Source of the DNA: Bacteroidales bacterium
GTDB lineage: Bacteria > Bacteroidota > Bacteroidia > Bacteroidales > WCHB1-69
NCBI GenBank assembly: GCA_017549765.1
Contig: JAFYNM010000015.1
Coordinates: 1 to 64,000 of the forward strand
Length of the DNA stretch: 64,000 bases
Direction: 5' to 3'
How positions within the stretch are numbered: position 1 is the stretch's first letter; each line of letters starts with the position of its first letter. The notes under the pieces are model-generated. The model had not been told where the DNA came from and made no database searches. It saw nothing but the letters and a program-made list of their open reading frames with translations. Positions 1 to 9,173 of this stretch are shown here, piece by piece. The position numbers and the translations under genes were made by a program.

Positions 1-1665
1 CCAGGTGTAGCTCTCGCAGGCCGTCTGCACGTCCGTGCCCGTCGTGTTGTAGTGCACCGTCACCTCCATGGTGATGATACTGTCGGCACCCGTGGAGGCC
101 GGGAACGTCACCGTCCGCACATCACTGGCCGTGAAGGTCTCCCCGTTCCACACCAACGGCAGGTCGTTCTCGCACAAGACACTGTCCAAGGTGACGTAGA
201 GGTTGGGATAGACGAACAGATGATAGCTGACGGCGCTGTCGCAGCCCTCCATGTTGGGGATATGGATCAGTGTGTCGGTGTTTCCGTTAAAATGATAGCC
301 TTGGTACTGCCACGTTGCCAGCTGGTTCTCCACGATGGTGTCATGGACGGTGCCCTGGCTGTGATGGTGGATGGTCAGATGCAATGTATCCACCTGCGTG
401 CAGCCATGGATATCGAGGTGTGGGTACAGGTAGATGCCCGACGTGTCGTAGGTCGTCCCGTGCCACACATATTGCTCACACTCCGTCACCGTCTCCGACT
501 CATGCTGGGGCTGGTACATCTCCACCCATACGCTATCGGTACGCTGACAGTAGGTGTTATAAGCGGTCACCGTCACATATTGGGAGCTATCCACCATGAT
601 CGTGATGGCAGAGTCTGAGCTTCCATTGCTCCAGTGGTATTGCTCCGCGCCGAAGGCAGAGATAGTCACCGTATTGTGCGGGCACACGGGCAGAGAGGTG
701 GTGGTCAGGAGAAGCGGGGGTTGCGTATTGACTGTCACAAACAGGGAGTCGGCCTCTGTCGTGTCGATGCCGTTGGTCATGACCAGTGTATAGAGTCCGG
801 CCATGTTGGCGGTTACGTGGGGGATGACAGGATTGGCCACGGAGTCTGTCCATCCGTTGGGACCGGTCCACAGGTACGTAACGCCAAACGAAGGGGTGTT
901 GCAATAGAGGAAGAGCGTGTCGTCTTCGCAGACAGGGGAATTGCTGGCGACGGCCTCGGTGATGGCGCAGTCGGCCATAGCATTCAAAGAATCGGCGGTA
1001 TTGGTGGCGGTAGAGAAGGTGATGGTTCCGTAGCGTCCGTAGTTGGCGGCGAAGTTGGTGATCAGCAGCAGATAGTACTCCCCTTCTTGGGCATTGGGGA
1101 TATAGCACCATTCCGTCGCATCGGTAGCGTAGCTGCAGTCCACGAGATTGCCGTACGGATAGTGGTTGTTCCAGGTGTTGGGCGGCTGATGGTGTCCGGT
1201 AGAGCCCACCACATGGCTCTGCACGTTGTTCTGGGTATTCAAGTCATAGACACCGCAGCAGAGGTTGTCCAGAAAATCGGCATTTGTCTCCGCGTAGAAA
1301 GGTCCCCAGCAGGCGAAGTCCACATCGATGCCGACACTGTCTTGGTCGAACTGTTCGATATGGAAGAGCAATTCGCCGGGTTCGGAGATGCGGAGATAGT
1401 ACCAAGCGGGAGCGGGGGCATCGCTCAGACAGGCCACCTTGTTGGTATCCGGGAAGAAGGATCCAAAGGCGTTGCCCTCGGTGCCGGAGGCGTAGGTGAT
1501 GCCGTAGGGATTCAGGTCCGTGCAGAACGGAAGGATGCCTTGAAAAGCGCAAGGGGATCCCATAGCCGTACTCTGCGGGCTGTCACATTGTGCGAAAGCC
1601 CCATAGTGCAGCCATATCAAGAGCAATAGGCTCAGGAGGTACCGTATCTTGGCCATCAGATTCAT
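1..1665 (-). CDS. Large T9SS-type secreted surface protein, 3 prime end outside window
   Basis: An open frame of 555 codons enters from the left edge without a stop, so the C-terminus is missing. It begins with a signal peptide (MNLMAKIRYLLSLLLLIWL, then ...GAFA|QCD). ATG at 1665, 1656 or 1677 are all possible; 1665 gives a normal signal peptide. Residues ~25-235 are a Cys- and Trp-rich N-terminal domain with the ATEWCYIP...GEYYLLLITNF pattern seen in many Bacteroidales T9SS cargo proteins. Ig-like segments follow, then a module with the pattern CEQYVWHGTTY...SGIY...GC...DTLHLTI; a second copy starts at the edge (ACESYTW). I expect a C-terminal T9SS sorting domain beyond the window. The role is probably adhesion or surface structure; that is inferred from the architecture only. 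Confidence 0.82.
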   Translation of the reverse strand, partial: MNLMAKIRYLLSLLLLIWLHYGAFAQCDSPQSTAMGSPCAFQGILPFCTDLNPYGITYASGTEGNAFGSFFPDTNKVACLSDAPAPAWYYLRISEPGELLFHIEQFDQDSVGIDVDFACWGPFYAETNADFLDNLCCGVYDLNTQNNVQSHVVGSTGHHQPPNTWNNHYPYGNLVDCSYATDATEWCYIPNAQEGEYYLLLITNFAANYGRYGTITFSTATNTADSLNAMADCAITEAVASNSPVCEDDTLFLYCNTPSFGVTYLWTGPNGWTDSVANPVIPHVTANMAGLYTLVMTNGIDTTEADSLFVTVNTQPPLLLTTTSLPVCPHNTVTISAFGAEQYHWSNGSSDSAITIMVDSSQYVTVTAYNTYCQRTDSVWVEMYQPQHESETVTECEQYVWHGTTYDTSGIYLYPHLDIHGCTQVDTLHLTIHHHSQGTVHDTIVENQLATWQYQGYHFNGNTDTLIHIPNMEGCDSAVSYHLFVYPNLYVTLDSVLCENDLPLVWNGETFTASDVRTVTFPASTGADSIITMEVTVHYNTTGTDVQTACESYTW

Positions 1666-1902
1666 GCGATGTGGCATTGGGTGCATCCGGAGGTTGCCAA
1701 GCCTTCTGATGCACAATATTCATTTTTCCAATGGCAAAAATATCAATTTCACAACTAAAAGAATGCGGATATTCAATAAGTTATGCACAGCGGATGACGA
1801 ACATCTTTTACACGGGACAGACTTGTCTGAAGGGGGAAAAAGAAGATGCTTCACACCCCTAAAAAACTACGATTTGCCTGTTGATTCTGAAACATTTTTT
1901 TG

Positions 1903-1910
1903 TATTTTTG
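1903..1910 (+). promoter_or_regulatory. Bacteroidota -7 box for the OPT transporter
   Basis: TATTTTTG matches the TAnnTTTG consensus used by the primary sigma factor of Bacteroidota. A TTG lies 19 bases upstream (1881-1883), as expected for the -33 element. The ATG of the transporter lies 40 bases downstream. The rest of the ~285-base gap on this side holds no gene I can support. Confidence 0.7.
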
Positions 1911-1950
1911 GCGCTTTATTCTGAAAATATCAATAAGCTTAGAAATCAAT

Positions 1951-3969
1951 ATGAAAGAACAAGAACAATCCTTTGTGGAAAACATGGAAGACATTAAATT
2001 GCCTGACAACGCGTATCGCGAGCTGAAAGACGGGGAGGGCTACAAGCCTATCCTGTTAGGTGAGAAGAAGTATCCCGAGTTGAATGCGTGGACCATCATC
2101 TGGGGTATCATCATGGCGGTCATCTTCTCGGCGGCCACGGCCTATTCGGGGCTTCGTTTCGGACAGGTCTTCGAGGCGGCCATCCCGATAGCCATCATCG
2201 CGGTAGGTGCCTCGACATTGGCCAAGCGCAAGAGTCCCTTGTCGGAGAATGTGCTCATCCAGTCCATCGGCGCCAGTTCCGGTGTCATCGTCGCGGGTGC
2301 CATCTTCACCCTGCCGGCCATCTACATCATCAAGGAGACCAACCCGGCGTTAGGGGCTGAGATACAGGTCAATTTCTGGCAGATCTTCCTCTCCTCGCTG
2401 TTCGGCGGTTTCTTAGGGATTCTCTTCCTGATACCGTTCCGCAAGTATTTCGTCTCCGACATGCACGGCAAGTACCCGTTCCCGGAGGCGACGGCTACCA
2501 CGGAGATCATCGTCTCGGGTGCCAAGGGCGGCAACCAGGCCAAGCTGTTGCTCATCAGCGGTCTCATCGGCGGTCTGTACGACTTCCTGATGACGACCTT
2601 CCATTTCTGGGCAGACACCATCTCCACGCGCATGTGCGGGTGGGGTGAGCGGTTAGCCATGGACCACAAGTTCGTCTTCAAGATGAGTGCCGAGTCCATC
2701 CTGTTAGGCACTGGTTATCTGATCGGCCTCAAGTATGCGGCCATCATCTGTGCGGGATCTGCCCTCTCCTGGTGGATTATCGTGCCGTTGCTGGGCGAGT
2801 TCGGCATCACCCCCGACCTTACGCCTATGAGCACGTTGGATCCGGAGTTCATCTTCTCCAACTATGTCCGCTATATCGGCATCGGCGGCATCGCCATGGC
2901 CGGCATCCTGGGCGTCATCAAGTCGGCAGGTGTCATCAAGAAGTCCATGTCGGTAGCCTTCAAGGCCGGCAAGAAGGGTGCCGCTGACACGCAGACATTG
3001 CGCACGCAGCGCGACATACCCATGAAGATCATCCTCTTCGGATTCCTCATCCTCATTGTGTTGATGACCATCTTCTTCTTTGTGGGCGGCATGGAGATGA
3101 ACCTCTCCCAGGTCATCGTCGGCCTGTTGGTGGTCTTCCTCTTCGCCTTCCTGTTCACCACGGTGGCAGCCACGGCCATCGCCACGGTCGGCACCAACCC
3201 CGTGTCGGGCATGACGATGATGACGCTGATCCTCTCCTCCTTCATCCTCTCCGCTGTGGGCTTGAAGGGTGGCACGGGCATCATCACCTCCCTGGTCGTC
3301 GGCGGCATCGTCTGCTCCGCCCTAGCCATGGCCGGCGGCTTCATCACCGACCTCAAGATCGGCTACTGGATCGGCACGTCGCCCTACAAGCAGGAAGCCT
3401 TCAAGTTCGTCGGCACGCTGGTGTCGGCGCTGACCGTCGGTGCTGTCATCATGCTGTTGTCCAAGACCTACGGCTATACCGGTGAGGGCGCTTTGGTGGC
3501 TCCGCAAGCCAACGCCATGGCCGCCATCATTGAGCCGCTCATGTTCGGTGGCCAGACCCCCTGGCTGCTCTACATCATCGGTGCCATCCTCGCCATCCTG
3601 CTGGATGTCGTCGGTGTGCCCGCCCTGGCCTTCTCCTTGGGTATGTTCATCCCCTTGCAGCTGAACCTGCCGTTGCTCGTGGGCGGATTCCTGGCCTGGC
3701 TCATCAAGACCCGCAGCCAAGACGCCGAACTCAACAAGGCACGCAGCGAGAAGGGCACCCTGCTGGCCTCCGGTCTGCTCGCCGGCGGCGCCATCATGGG
3801 CATCATCAGCGCCATCCTCAAATACGCCGGCGTGGAACCGACCTTCATGGCCAACTATATCGGCTCCCCTCTCTACAACATCCTCGCCATCGTCATGTTC
3901 GTGGCCCTGTGCTGCTACCTCGTGTTCCATGCCCTCAGCGCCAAGAAGAATACAACCCAACAAGCGTAA
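1951..3969 (+). CDS. OPT-family oligopeptide transporter
   Basis: The 672-residue polytopic inner-membrane protein belongs to the OPT (oligopeptide/YSL) family, which imports peptides or metal-chelate complexes, probably by proton symport. The N-terminus is soluble (about 45 residues), followed by roughly 14-16 hydrophobic segments. Family landmarks include IGASSG near residue 105, YPFPEATATTEI near 172, and the glycine-rich late segments. The start at 1951 (MKEQEQ) is preferred because an upstream in-frame ATG lies before the promoter. It is transcribed alone from the TATTTTTG box upstream. The substrate cannot be told from sequence. Confidence 0.92.
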   Translation: MKEQEQSFVENMEDIKLPDNAYRELKDGEGYKPILLGEKKYPELNAWTIIWGIIMAVIFSAATAYSGLRFGQVFEAAIPIAIIAVGASTLAKRKSPLSENVLIQSIGASSGVIVAGAIFTLPAIYIIKETNPALGAEIQVNFWQIFLSSLFGGFLGILFLIPFRKYFVSDMHGKYPFPEATATTEIIVSGAKGGNQAKLLLISGLIGGLYDFLMTTFHFWADTISTRMCGWGERLAMDHKFVFKMSAESILLGTGYLIGLKYAAIICAGSALSWWIIVPLLGEFGITPDLTPMSTLDPEFIFSNYVRYIGIGGIAMAGILGVIKSAGVIKKSMSVAFKAGKKGAADTQTLRTQRDIPMKIILFGFLILIVLMTIFFFVGGMEMNLSQVIVGLLVVFLFAFLFTTVAATAIATVGTNPVSGMTMMTLILSSFILSAVGLKGGTGIITSLVVGGIVCSALAMAGGFITDLKIGYWIGTSPYKQEAFKFVGTLVSALTVGAVIMLLSKTYGYTGEGALVAPQANAMAAIIEPLMFGGQTPWLLYIIGAILAILLDVVGVPALAFSLGMFIPLQLNLPLLVGGFLAWLIKTRSQDAELNKARSEKGTLLASGLLAGGAIMGIISAILKYAGVEPTFMANYIGSPLYNILAIVMFVALCCYLVFHALSAKKNTTQQA

Positions 3970-4005
3970 AACCATTAATATTCACCCTATAATACCTTAA
4001 CAACT

Positions 4006-4623
4006 ATGCATATAGCCGTCGCAGGAAACATCGGTTCCGGAAAGACCACCCTCACCAACATGCTGGCCAAACACTATGGCTGGGATGCCCTGTATGAAAG
4101 CGTGGACGACAACCCATATCTGGCCAGCTTCTACCAAGACATGCAACGCTGGTCTTTCAATATCCAGATCTACTTCCTCAACAGCCGCTTCCGTCAGGTC
4201 ATTGACATCCGCAAGCGCAAGAAGAGTGTCATCCAAGACCGCACCATCTACGAGGATGCCTACATCTTCGCCCCCAACCTGCATGACATGGACCTGATGG
4301 CCACACGCGATTTCGAGAACTACCAGTCTCTCTTCGAGCTGATGAAACAGTTCCTGCAACCGCCAGATCTGCTCATCTATCTGAAGGCCGACATCCCGAC
4401 CCTCATCACCCAGATCGGCAAACGCGGGCGCGCCTACGAGGACACCATCCGCTACTCCTACCTGGAGAACCTCAACGAGCGATATAACAAGTGGATAGAC
4501 AACTACAAAGACGGCAAGCTGCTGATCGTGGATGTTGACAACACCAAGTTCGCCGAGCGTCCCGAAGACTTCGGCAAGATCATCGAAGGTATTGATGCCG
4601 AGTTATTCGGACTGTTCCAATAA
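4006..4623 (+). CDS. Deoxynucleoside kinase
   Basis: The 205-residue cytoplasmic enzyme phosphorylates deoxynucleosides (dA, dG or dC) for nucleotide salvage. The P-loop GNIGSGKTT is at residues 7-15. The DRTIYED motif near residue 75 supplies the catalytic acid and arginine of the dNK/dCK family. The arginine-rich lid is around KRGRAYEDTIRY. Length is normal for the family. It opens a plus-strand unit of six closely spaced genes that ends with the delta prime gene at 9154. Sequence alone does not separate deoxyadenosine from deoxyguanosine preference. Confidence 0.92.
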   Translation: MHIAVAGNIGSGKTTLTNMLAKHYGWDALYESVDDNPYLASFYQDMQRWSFNIQIYFLNSRFRQVIDIRKRKKSVIQDRTIYEDAYIFAPNLHDMDLMATRDFENYQSLFELMKQFLQPPDLLIYLKADIPTLITQIGKRGRAYEDTIRYSYLENLNERYNKWIDNYKDGKLLIVDVDNTKFAERPEDFGKIIEGIDAELFGLFQ

Positions 4624-4627
4624 CGGC

Positions 4628-5356
4628 ATGAGATTCGTCGGCATCATACCATCCCGATATGCTTCCACCCGTTTCCCGGGCAAGCCGCTGGCCATCATCC
4701 AGGGCAAGCCCATGATCCAGGTGGTCTATGAGCGTGTCGCCGCCTCGGAGCTCTCCGACGTGATGGTGGCCACCGACCATCCGCTTATCCGGCAGTGTGT
4801 GCTCGACTTCGGAGGGAAGGTGGTGATGACCCGTCCCGACCATCCTTCCGGCACCGACCGCTGTGGCGAAGCAGCCTCCACCCTGTCGCTGCAGGAGGAG
4901 GATGTCGTGGTGAACATCCAAGGCGATGAGCCCGGCATCAGCACCACGGAGATCGGCCTGCTGACGAGCCTCTTCGAGAACCCTGACGTCCAGATTGCCA
5001 CCTTGGTGAAGCCCTTCACTGACGAAGAGAGAGCCTCCAACCCCAACGTAGTCAAGGCCGTCATGGCCCACAACGGACGGGTGCTCTACTTCAGCCGGCA
5101 CGCCATCCCCTACCAGCGCGACCCAGGCATGGGACCCGTCACCCACTACCAACACCTCGGCATCTACGCCTACCGCTACAAGACCCTGCAAGCCATCACC
5201 CGGCTGGAGCCCTCCTCCTTGGAGACCATCGAGAAGCTGGAACAGCTGCGCTGGCTGCAGAACGGCTTCGACATCTATGCCGCCCCCTGTGACTACCAAG
5301 GTATCGGCATCGACACCCCCGAAGACCTGGAACGCTATAACACCCAACACCCTTAA
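4628..5356 (+). CDS. kdsB: 3-deoxy-manno-octulosonate cytidylyltransferase (CMP-KDO synthetase)
   Basis: KdsB activates KDO with CTP to CMP-KDO for the lipid A-core of lipopolysaccharide. The 242-residue protein opens with the nucleotide-binding signature [16 protein letters not shown]. It carries [15 protein letters not shown] near residue 75 and VVNIQGDEP near 95, all diagnostic. I chose the ATG at 4628, four bases after the kinase stop, because it places this signature at residues 5-20. An upstream in-frame ATG would overlap the kinase. Length is normal. Its presence indicates a Gram-negative outer membrane with LPS. Confidence 0.96.
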   Translation: MRFVGIIPSRYASTRFPGKPLAIIQGKPMIQVVYERVAASELSDVMVATDHPLIRQCVLDFGGKVVMTRPDHPSGTDRCGEAASTLSLQEEDVVVNIQGDEPGISTTEIGLLTSLFENPDVQIATLVKPFTDEERASNPNVVKAVMAHNGRVLYFSRHAIPYQRDPGMGPVTHYQHLGIYAYRYKTLQAITRLEPSSLETIEKLEQLRWLQNGFDIYAAPCDYQGIGIDTPEDLERYNTQHP

Positions 5357-5376
5357 CCCGAAACAATCCATACCTT

Positions 5377-6669
5377 ATGATTCGCTATATCACCAAAGCC
5401 CTGCAAGAAAACGAGTCCATCTATGTCAACGACCTGGGGACCTTCACCAAGCACTATGTCTCCGCCAAGATCGAGGGAGACACGCTGCAGCCACCCCATT
5501 ATGAGCTCACCCTGGACACCGACATCGACCATGAGGAGATCATCTTCACCAACCTGATCTGCCGTGAGAAACAGTGTCTCATCACCCAAGCCAACGCAGA
5601 GATCCTGCAATGGGTTGACGAGCTGAAGAACGCGTTGGCCAACAACAAGAACATCACCTTTGAGGGCTTTGGCACCTTCTCGCTCGTCAAGGACAGAATC
5701 CTCTTTGAGAGCGGCGAGCTTCTGGACCTTAACCAAGAGTTTGAAGGCATGGAGGCCCTGTCGCTCATCCCCAGCGCCACCCCTGCCATCGAAGAAGAGG
5801 AGGCCCCTGCCGAGACAGAGACCATCGAAGAGCCAACACCTGTGGCAGAACCCGAGCCGATAGCAGAGCCTGAGCCTGTCATAGAACCCGAACCCATGGT
5901 AGAGCCTGAGCCAATCGCGGAACCCGAACCTGTTGTAGAGCCCGAGCCCGTAGAAGAGCCAGAGCCTGTCATCCAATATAGTCATGTGGCGGAAGAAGAA
6001 CCCGAGCCCGAGCCTGTCGCAGAGCCGGAGCCTATTGCTGAACCAGAGCCGATAGCAGAGCCGGAACCTGTGGAAGAGGCAGAAACGATCCCAGAGCCAG
6101 CAGAGGAGACCACCGAAAAGTCCGAGGAGTCCGAGGAGCCCGCAGAGACTCCATTGAAGCGCAAGCGTCGCATATGGCCTTGGATACTGCTTCTCCTGTT
6201 ACTCCTGGCTGCCGGAGTACTGATATTCCTGCTGAAAGGACAGTTAAAAGACATGATCCAGGTATTGAGAGACCGTCACACGCCAGCCATCGAACAGGCT
6301 GACGAACCCGCCGAGGCGTCCGACGAGGCCGCCACCCTGCCTATCGACTCCATCGTCGAAGCGACGGCCGAAGACACTGTCATCACTCCGTTCACACCGG
6401 AGATCCTCAAGCACACAGCAGACAACAAATACCCATACATCCAGTTCGACGGGGAGCATTTCTATGTGATAGCCGGCAGTTTCCCTGCTGAAAAAGACGC
6501 CATCGCACACATCCGACAAACCCATCTGGACAACTTCAGTCCCTATCTGGTCATGCAGGACGGCGTCAAGAACATCCGTATCTGCATCGGCATCTACGAC
6601 ACGGAAGAGAGTGCCCAGCAGTTTATCGACAGTCTGCAGAAGAAATATTGGATTCTCAAACCGGAATAG
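5377..6669 (+). CDS. HU-like domain / proline-glutamate repeat / TM / SPOR protein
   Basis: The 430-residue protein has four parts. Residues 1-~115 form an HU/CCDC81-type DNA-binding-like fold ([29 protein letters not shown]). Residues ~148-258 are a rigid acidic tract of repeated EPEP(I/V)xE units. A single membrane span ([20 protein letters not shown]) follows at ~266-287. Residues ~350-428 form a SPOR domain (HFYVIAGSF...[10 protein letters not shown]), the fold that binds denuded peptidoglycan at division sites. The arrangement predicts a bitopic protein with a cytoplasmic HU-like domain and a periplasmic SPOR domain. The family is known in Bacteroidota, but its function is not established. 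It lies 20 bases after kdsB. Confidence 0.85.
   Translation: MIRYITKALQENESIYVNDLGTFTKHYVSAKIEGDTLQPPHYELTLDTDIDHEEIIFTNLICREKQCLITQANAEILQWVDELKNALANNKNITFEGFGTFSLVKDRILFESGELLDLNQEFEGMEALSLIPSATPAIEEEEAPAETETIEEPTPVAEPEPIAEPEPVIEPEPMVEPEPIAEPEPVVEPEPVEEPEPVIQYSHVAEEEPEPEPVAEPEPIAEPEPIAEPEPVEEAETIPEPAEETTEKSEESEEPAETPLKRKRRIWPWILLLLLLLAAGVLIFLLKGQLKDMIQVLRDRHTPAIEQADEPAEASDEAATLPIDSIVEATAEDTVITPFTPEILKHTADNKYPYIQFDGEHFYVIAGSFPAEKDAIAHIRQTHLDNFSPYLVMQDGVKNIRICIGIYDTEESAQQFIDSLQKKYWILKPE
5827..6105 (+). repeat. Short-period repeat encoding EPEP units
   Basis: Imperfect repeats with periods of about 18 and 36 bases encode [11 protein letters not shown]-type units in the linker of the HU-SPOR protein. 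Such tracts expand and contract easily by slippage. Confidence 0.75.
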
Positions 6670-6671
6670 TC

Positions 6672-7388
6672 ATGAAGAAGCACATCCCCAACACCATCAC
6701 CTGCCTGAATCTGGTATGCGGCTGCATCTCTATCATGACCTCCCTGCATGGCAATCTGGAGACGGCAGCGCTATGGATCATCGCGGCGGCGGTCTTTGAC
6801 TTCCTGGACGGCTTTTCAGCCCGCCTTTTCAAGGTGTCCTCCCCTATCGGCAAAGAGCTCGACTCGCTGTCTGACGTCGTCTCTTTCGGGGTGGCCCCCG
6901 CCATGATCATCTTCGTATGGCTAAGCCGCTGCTTCTACGAGATGCCCTCCCTCTTTCACGAGAGCATCCTCCGCTGGCTGCCATACACCCTTTTCCTCAT
7001 CCCTGCCCTGTCGGCAGTCCGTCTGGCACGTTTCAACATGGACGAGCGGCAGCACACCAACTTCATCGGGCTGCCCACCCCTGCCAACGCTCTCTTCTTA
7101 GCCTTCGTGCCCTACGCTGCCGAACGAGTGCCCTTCCTCAACAACTTCTGGGTGGTCTGGATCTTCGCCATCGGCTTCGCCCTGCTGCTCGTCAGCAACA
7201 TCAACATGCTGTCGCTCAAATTCAAAAGCTTTGACTTCTCCGGGGAGAACATCGTGCGTTATGTCATTCTGCTCCTGGGCATCCTGTTGTTCATCATCTT
7301 CCGCTGGAGCTCCTTCCCCATCACCATACTCAGCTATCTGCTGATCTGTCTTATTTATCACGCTATCATCAAATTCCAGAACACATGA
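6672..7388 (+). CDS. pssA: CDP-diacylglycerol-serine O-phosphatidyltransferase
   Basis: PssA makes phosphatidylserine from CDP-diacylglycerol and L-serine, the first step to phosphatidylethanolamine. The 238-residue membrane protein has the complete CDP-alcohol phosphotransferase motif DGxxARx8Gx3Dx3D, read here from DGFSAR through to LSD near residues 47-70. Several further membrane spans follow. The start at 6672 (MKKHIPNTITCLNL), two bases after the stop of the upstream gene, is preferred over an overlapping upstream ATG. Its stop overlaps the next start as ATGA, indicating translational coupling. Confidence 0.95.
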   Translation: MKKHIPNTITCLNLVCGCISIMTSLHGNLETAALWIIAAAVFDFLDGFSARLFKVSSPIGKELDSLSDVVSFGVAPAMIIFVWLSRCFYEMPSLFHESILRWLPYTLFLIPALSAVRLARFNMDERQHTNFIGLPTPANALFLAFVPYAAERVPFLNNFWVVWIFAIGFALLLVSNINMLSLKFKSFDFSGENIVRYVILLLGILLFIIFRWSSFPITILSYLLICLIYHAIIKFQNT

Positions 7389-7972
7389 ACTATCAATCCA
7401 TAGCATTATTCTGCGGTTCTTCGCGCGGCGAGAACCCCGACTTCGCCGCCGACGCGGTCACCTTCGGCCGGACCATGGTCCAGAAAGGACTCACCCTCTA
7501 TTACGGTGGCGGCTGTATCGGCCTCATGGGCGTGGTGGCCGACGCCATGATGGAACAGGACGGCACCGTCATCGGGGTGGCCCCCGACTTCTTCAAGATG
7601 GGCCCCGTGCTCGCCGACAACATCACCGAGATGATCTATGTCAAGACGATGAGTGAGCGCAAGCAGCTGCTGGAGAAACGCGCCGACGCCTTCGTCATCT
7701 TCCCGGGTGGCTTCGGCACCATGGACGAGCTCTTCGAGATCATCACCGACGCGCAGCTCGGACTGCACAAGAAGCCCATTGTAGTATATAACGCCGAAGG
7801 CTACTACGACCATCTCAAAGCACTGCTGGAGCACTTTACCGAAGAGGGGTTCCTGCGGGAGTTCCACAAGGACCTCGTCAGCTTCGCCGACACCGTGGAG
7901 GATATCTTCCAGGCTTTGGATCATTACGAGAACACCAACAGCGAGAGTTGGCTGTCGAAAATCAAACATTAA
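7385..7972 (+). CDS. LOG-family nucleotide 5 prime-monophosphate phosphoribohydrolase
   Basis: The 195-residue Rossmann-like protein belongs to the LOG/TIGR00730 family, which cleaves the N-glycosidic bond of cytokinin riboside monophosphates or AMP-like nucleotides. The family signature PGGFGTMDE is present near residues 107-115, as is the N-terminal FCGSSRGENP. Both active-site arginine/glutamate regions look intact. The ATG overlaps the pssA stop by four bases. In non-plant bacteria the physiological substrate is usually unknown, and it is unknown here. Confidence 0.9.
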   Translation: MNYQSIALFCGSSRGENPDFAADAVTFGRTMVQKGLTLYYGGGCIGLMGVVADAMMEQDGTVIGVAPDFFKMGPVLADNITEMIYVKTMSERKQLLEKRADAFVIFPGGFGTMDELFEIITDAQLGLHKKPIVVYNAEGYYDHLKALLEHFTEEGFLREFHKDLVSFADTVEDIFQALDHYENTNSESWLSKIKH

Positions 7973-7984
7973 TCCCCCACTGCC

Positions 7985-9154
7985 ATGCAATTCAAAGATG
8001 TCTTAGTACCTCAAGAGCTCAAAGACCAGCTGTTACAGCAGATCCATGACGGACGCATCAGCCACGCGCAGCTCTTCCACAGCCAGCCGGGCAACCACAG
8101 CTTCGCGCTGGCCGTCGCCATGGGCCAGTACCTCTGCTGCGAACACCCCTCCGAGACGGACTCCTGCGGCGAGTGCCCCTCCTGCAAACAGTTCGAGAAA
8201 CTCGAGCACCCCGACCTGCACCTCTACTTCCCCAACTGCGGCACCGACAAGATAGACAGCAAAGACTGCGAGTCTTCGCTCTTCCTCAAGGAGTTCCGGG
8301 AGTACGCCCTGGCCAACAACCTGCACATAGACCTCCCCGAGTGGATCTCCATCCTGGGCGGCGCCAACAAGAAACCCGCCATCAATGTGCGCGATGCCTC
8401 CCGCATCCTCCATTTCAACAGCATGAGAGCCTACGCCGGAAAATACAAGGTTTACATCCTCTGGCGCGCCGACAGGCTGCACCCCGACTGCGGACAGAAA
8501 CTGCTGAAGACGCTCGAAGAGCCGGAGGAGAACAGCATCTTCATCCTCATCGCCGAGGAGCCGGAATATATGCTGCCCACCATCCTCTCCCGCACCCAGA
8601 CGGTCAAGTTCCCTCGACTCAGCAACGAAGCCATCGAGCAGGCCCTCCTAAAAGAGCACCCCGACCTGTCGCCGGAAGTCGCCCACAATATCACCCTCCA
8701 CGCCGACCATAACTACATCAAAGCGCGCCGGAGCTACCCAAACGACGAGCTGGCTGCCCAGATGCTGGACACCTTCCAGGCATTCACCCAAGGGGTCGTC
8801 GCCTACGCCCAACGGCAACCCCTCGACAAGGTCAACTTCAAAGGGACACAAGACCTCATCAACGACATGACCTCCCTCAGCAAAGAGGACCTGAGACAAC
8901 ACCTGCTGTTCTGGCAGGACCTGTCCCGCAAGTTCCTCCTGATGAAAGCGGGAAATGATCAACTGGTCATGCTGACCGATGCGGAAAAGGAAACCTACGA
9001 GCAACTGAAAAGCGCTTTCACCTTGCGGTCCGTGTCACAACTGAACGAAGCCCTGAATGTGGCCCTGCTCCATATCGTCAGAAACGGCAACCCGTCACTG
9101 ATCCTGACAGATCTCTATTTTCAGTTTGCCTCTTTTTTAATGCCTAAGAAATAG
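7985..9154 (+). CDS. holB: DNA polymerase III delta prime-type clamp-loader subunit
   Basis: The 389-residue protein resembles the delta prime subunit of the replicative clamp loader. The P-loop is degenerate (HSQPGNHSFALA in place of GxxGxGKT), as expected for delta prime. A four-cysteine cluster follows (CCEHPSETDSCGECPSCK, near residues 50-67), consistent with the zinc module of clamp-loader ATPases. The sensor-1-like region ends with LSRTQTVKF. It is the last gene of the plus-strand unit and converges on the aspartokinase gene 19 bases away. No terminator hairpin is evident between them. Confidence 0.87.
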   Translation: MQFKDVLVPQELKDQLLQQIHDGRISHAQLFHSQPGNHSFALAVAMGQYLCCEHPSETDSCGECPSCKQFEKLEHPDLHLYFPNCGTDKIDSKDCESSLFLKEFREYALANNLHIDLPEWISILGGANKKPAINVRDASRILHFNSMRAYAGKYKVYILWRADRLHPDCGQKLLKTLEEPEENSIFILIAEEPEYMLPTILSRTQTVKFPRLSNEAIEQALLKEHPDLSPEVAHNITLHADHNYIKARRSYPNDELAAQMLDTFQAFTQGVVAYAQRQPLDKVNFKGTQDLINDMTSLSKEDLRQHLLFWQDLSRKFLLMKAGNDQLVMLTDAEKETYEQLKSAFTLRSVSQLNEALNVALLHIVRNGNPSLILTDLYFQFASFLMPKK

Positions 9155-9173
9155 TCGCATCGACAACCATCTG

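Noticed and set aside
9155-9173. Shared terminator between holB and aspartokinase
   Set aside because: No stem with a T run can be formed in the 19-base gap.
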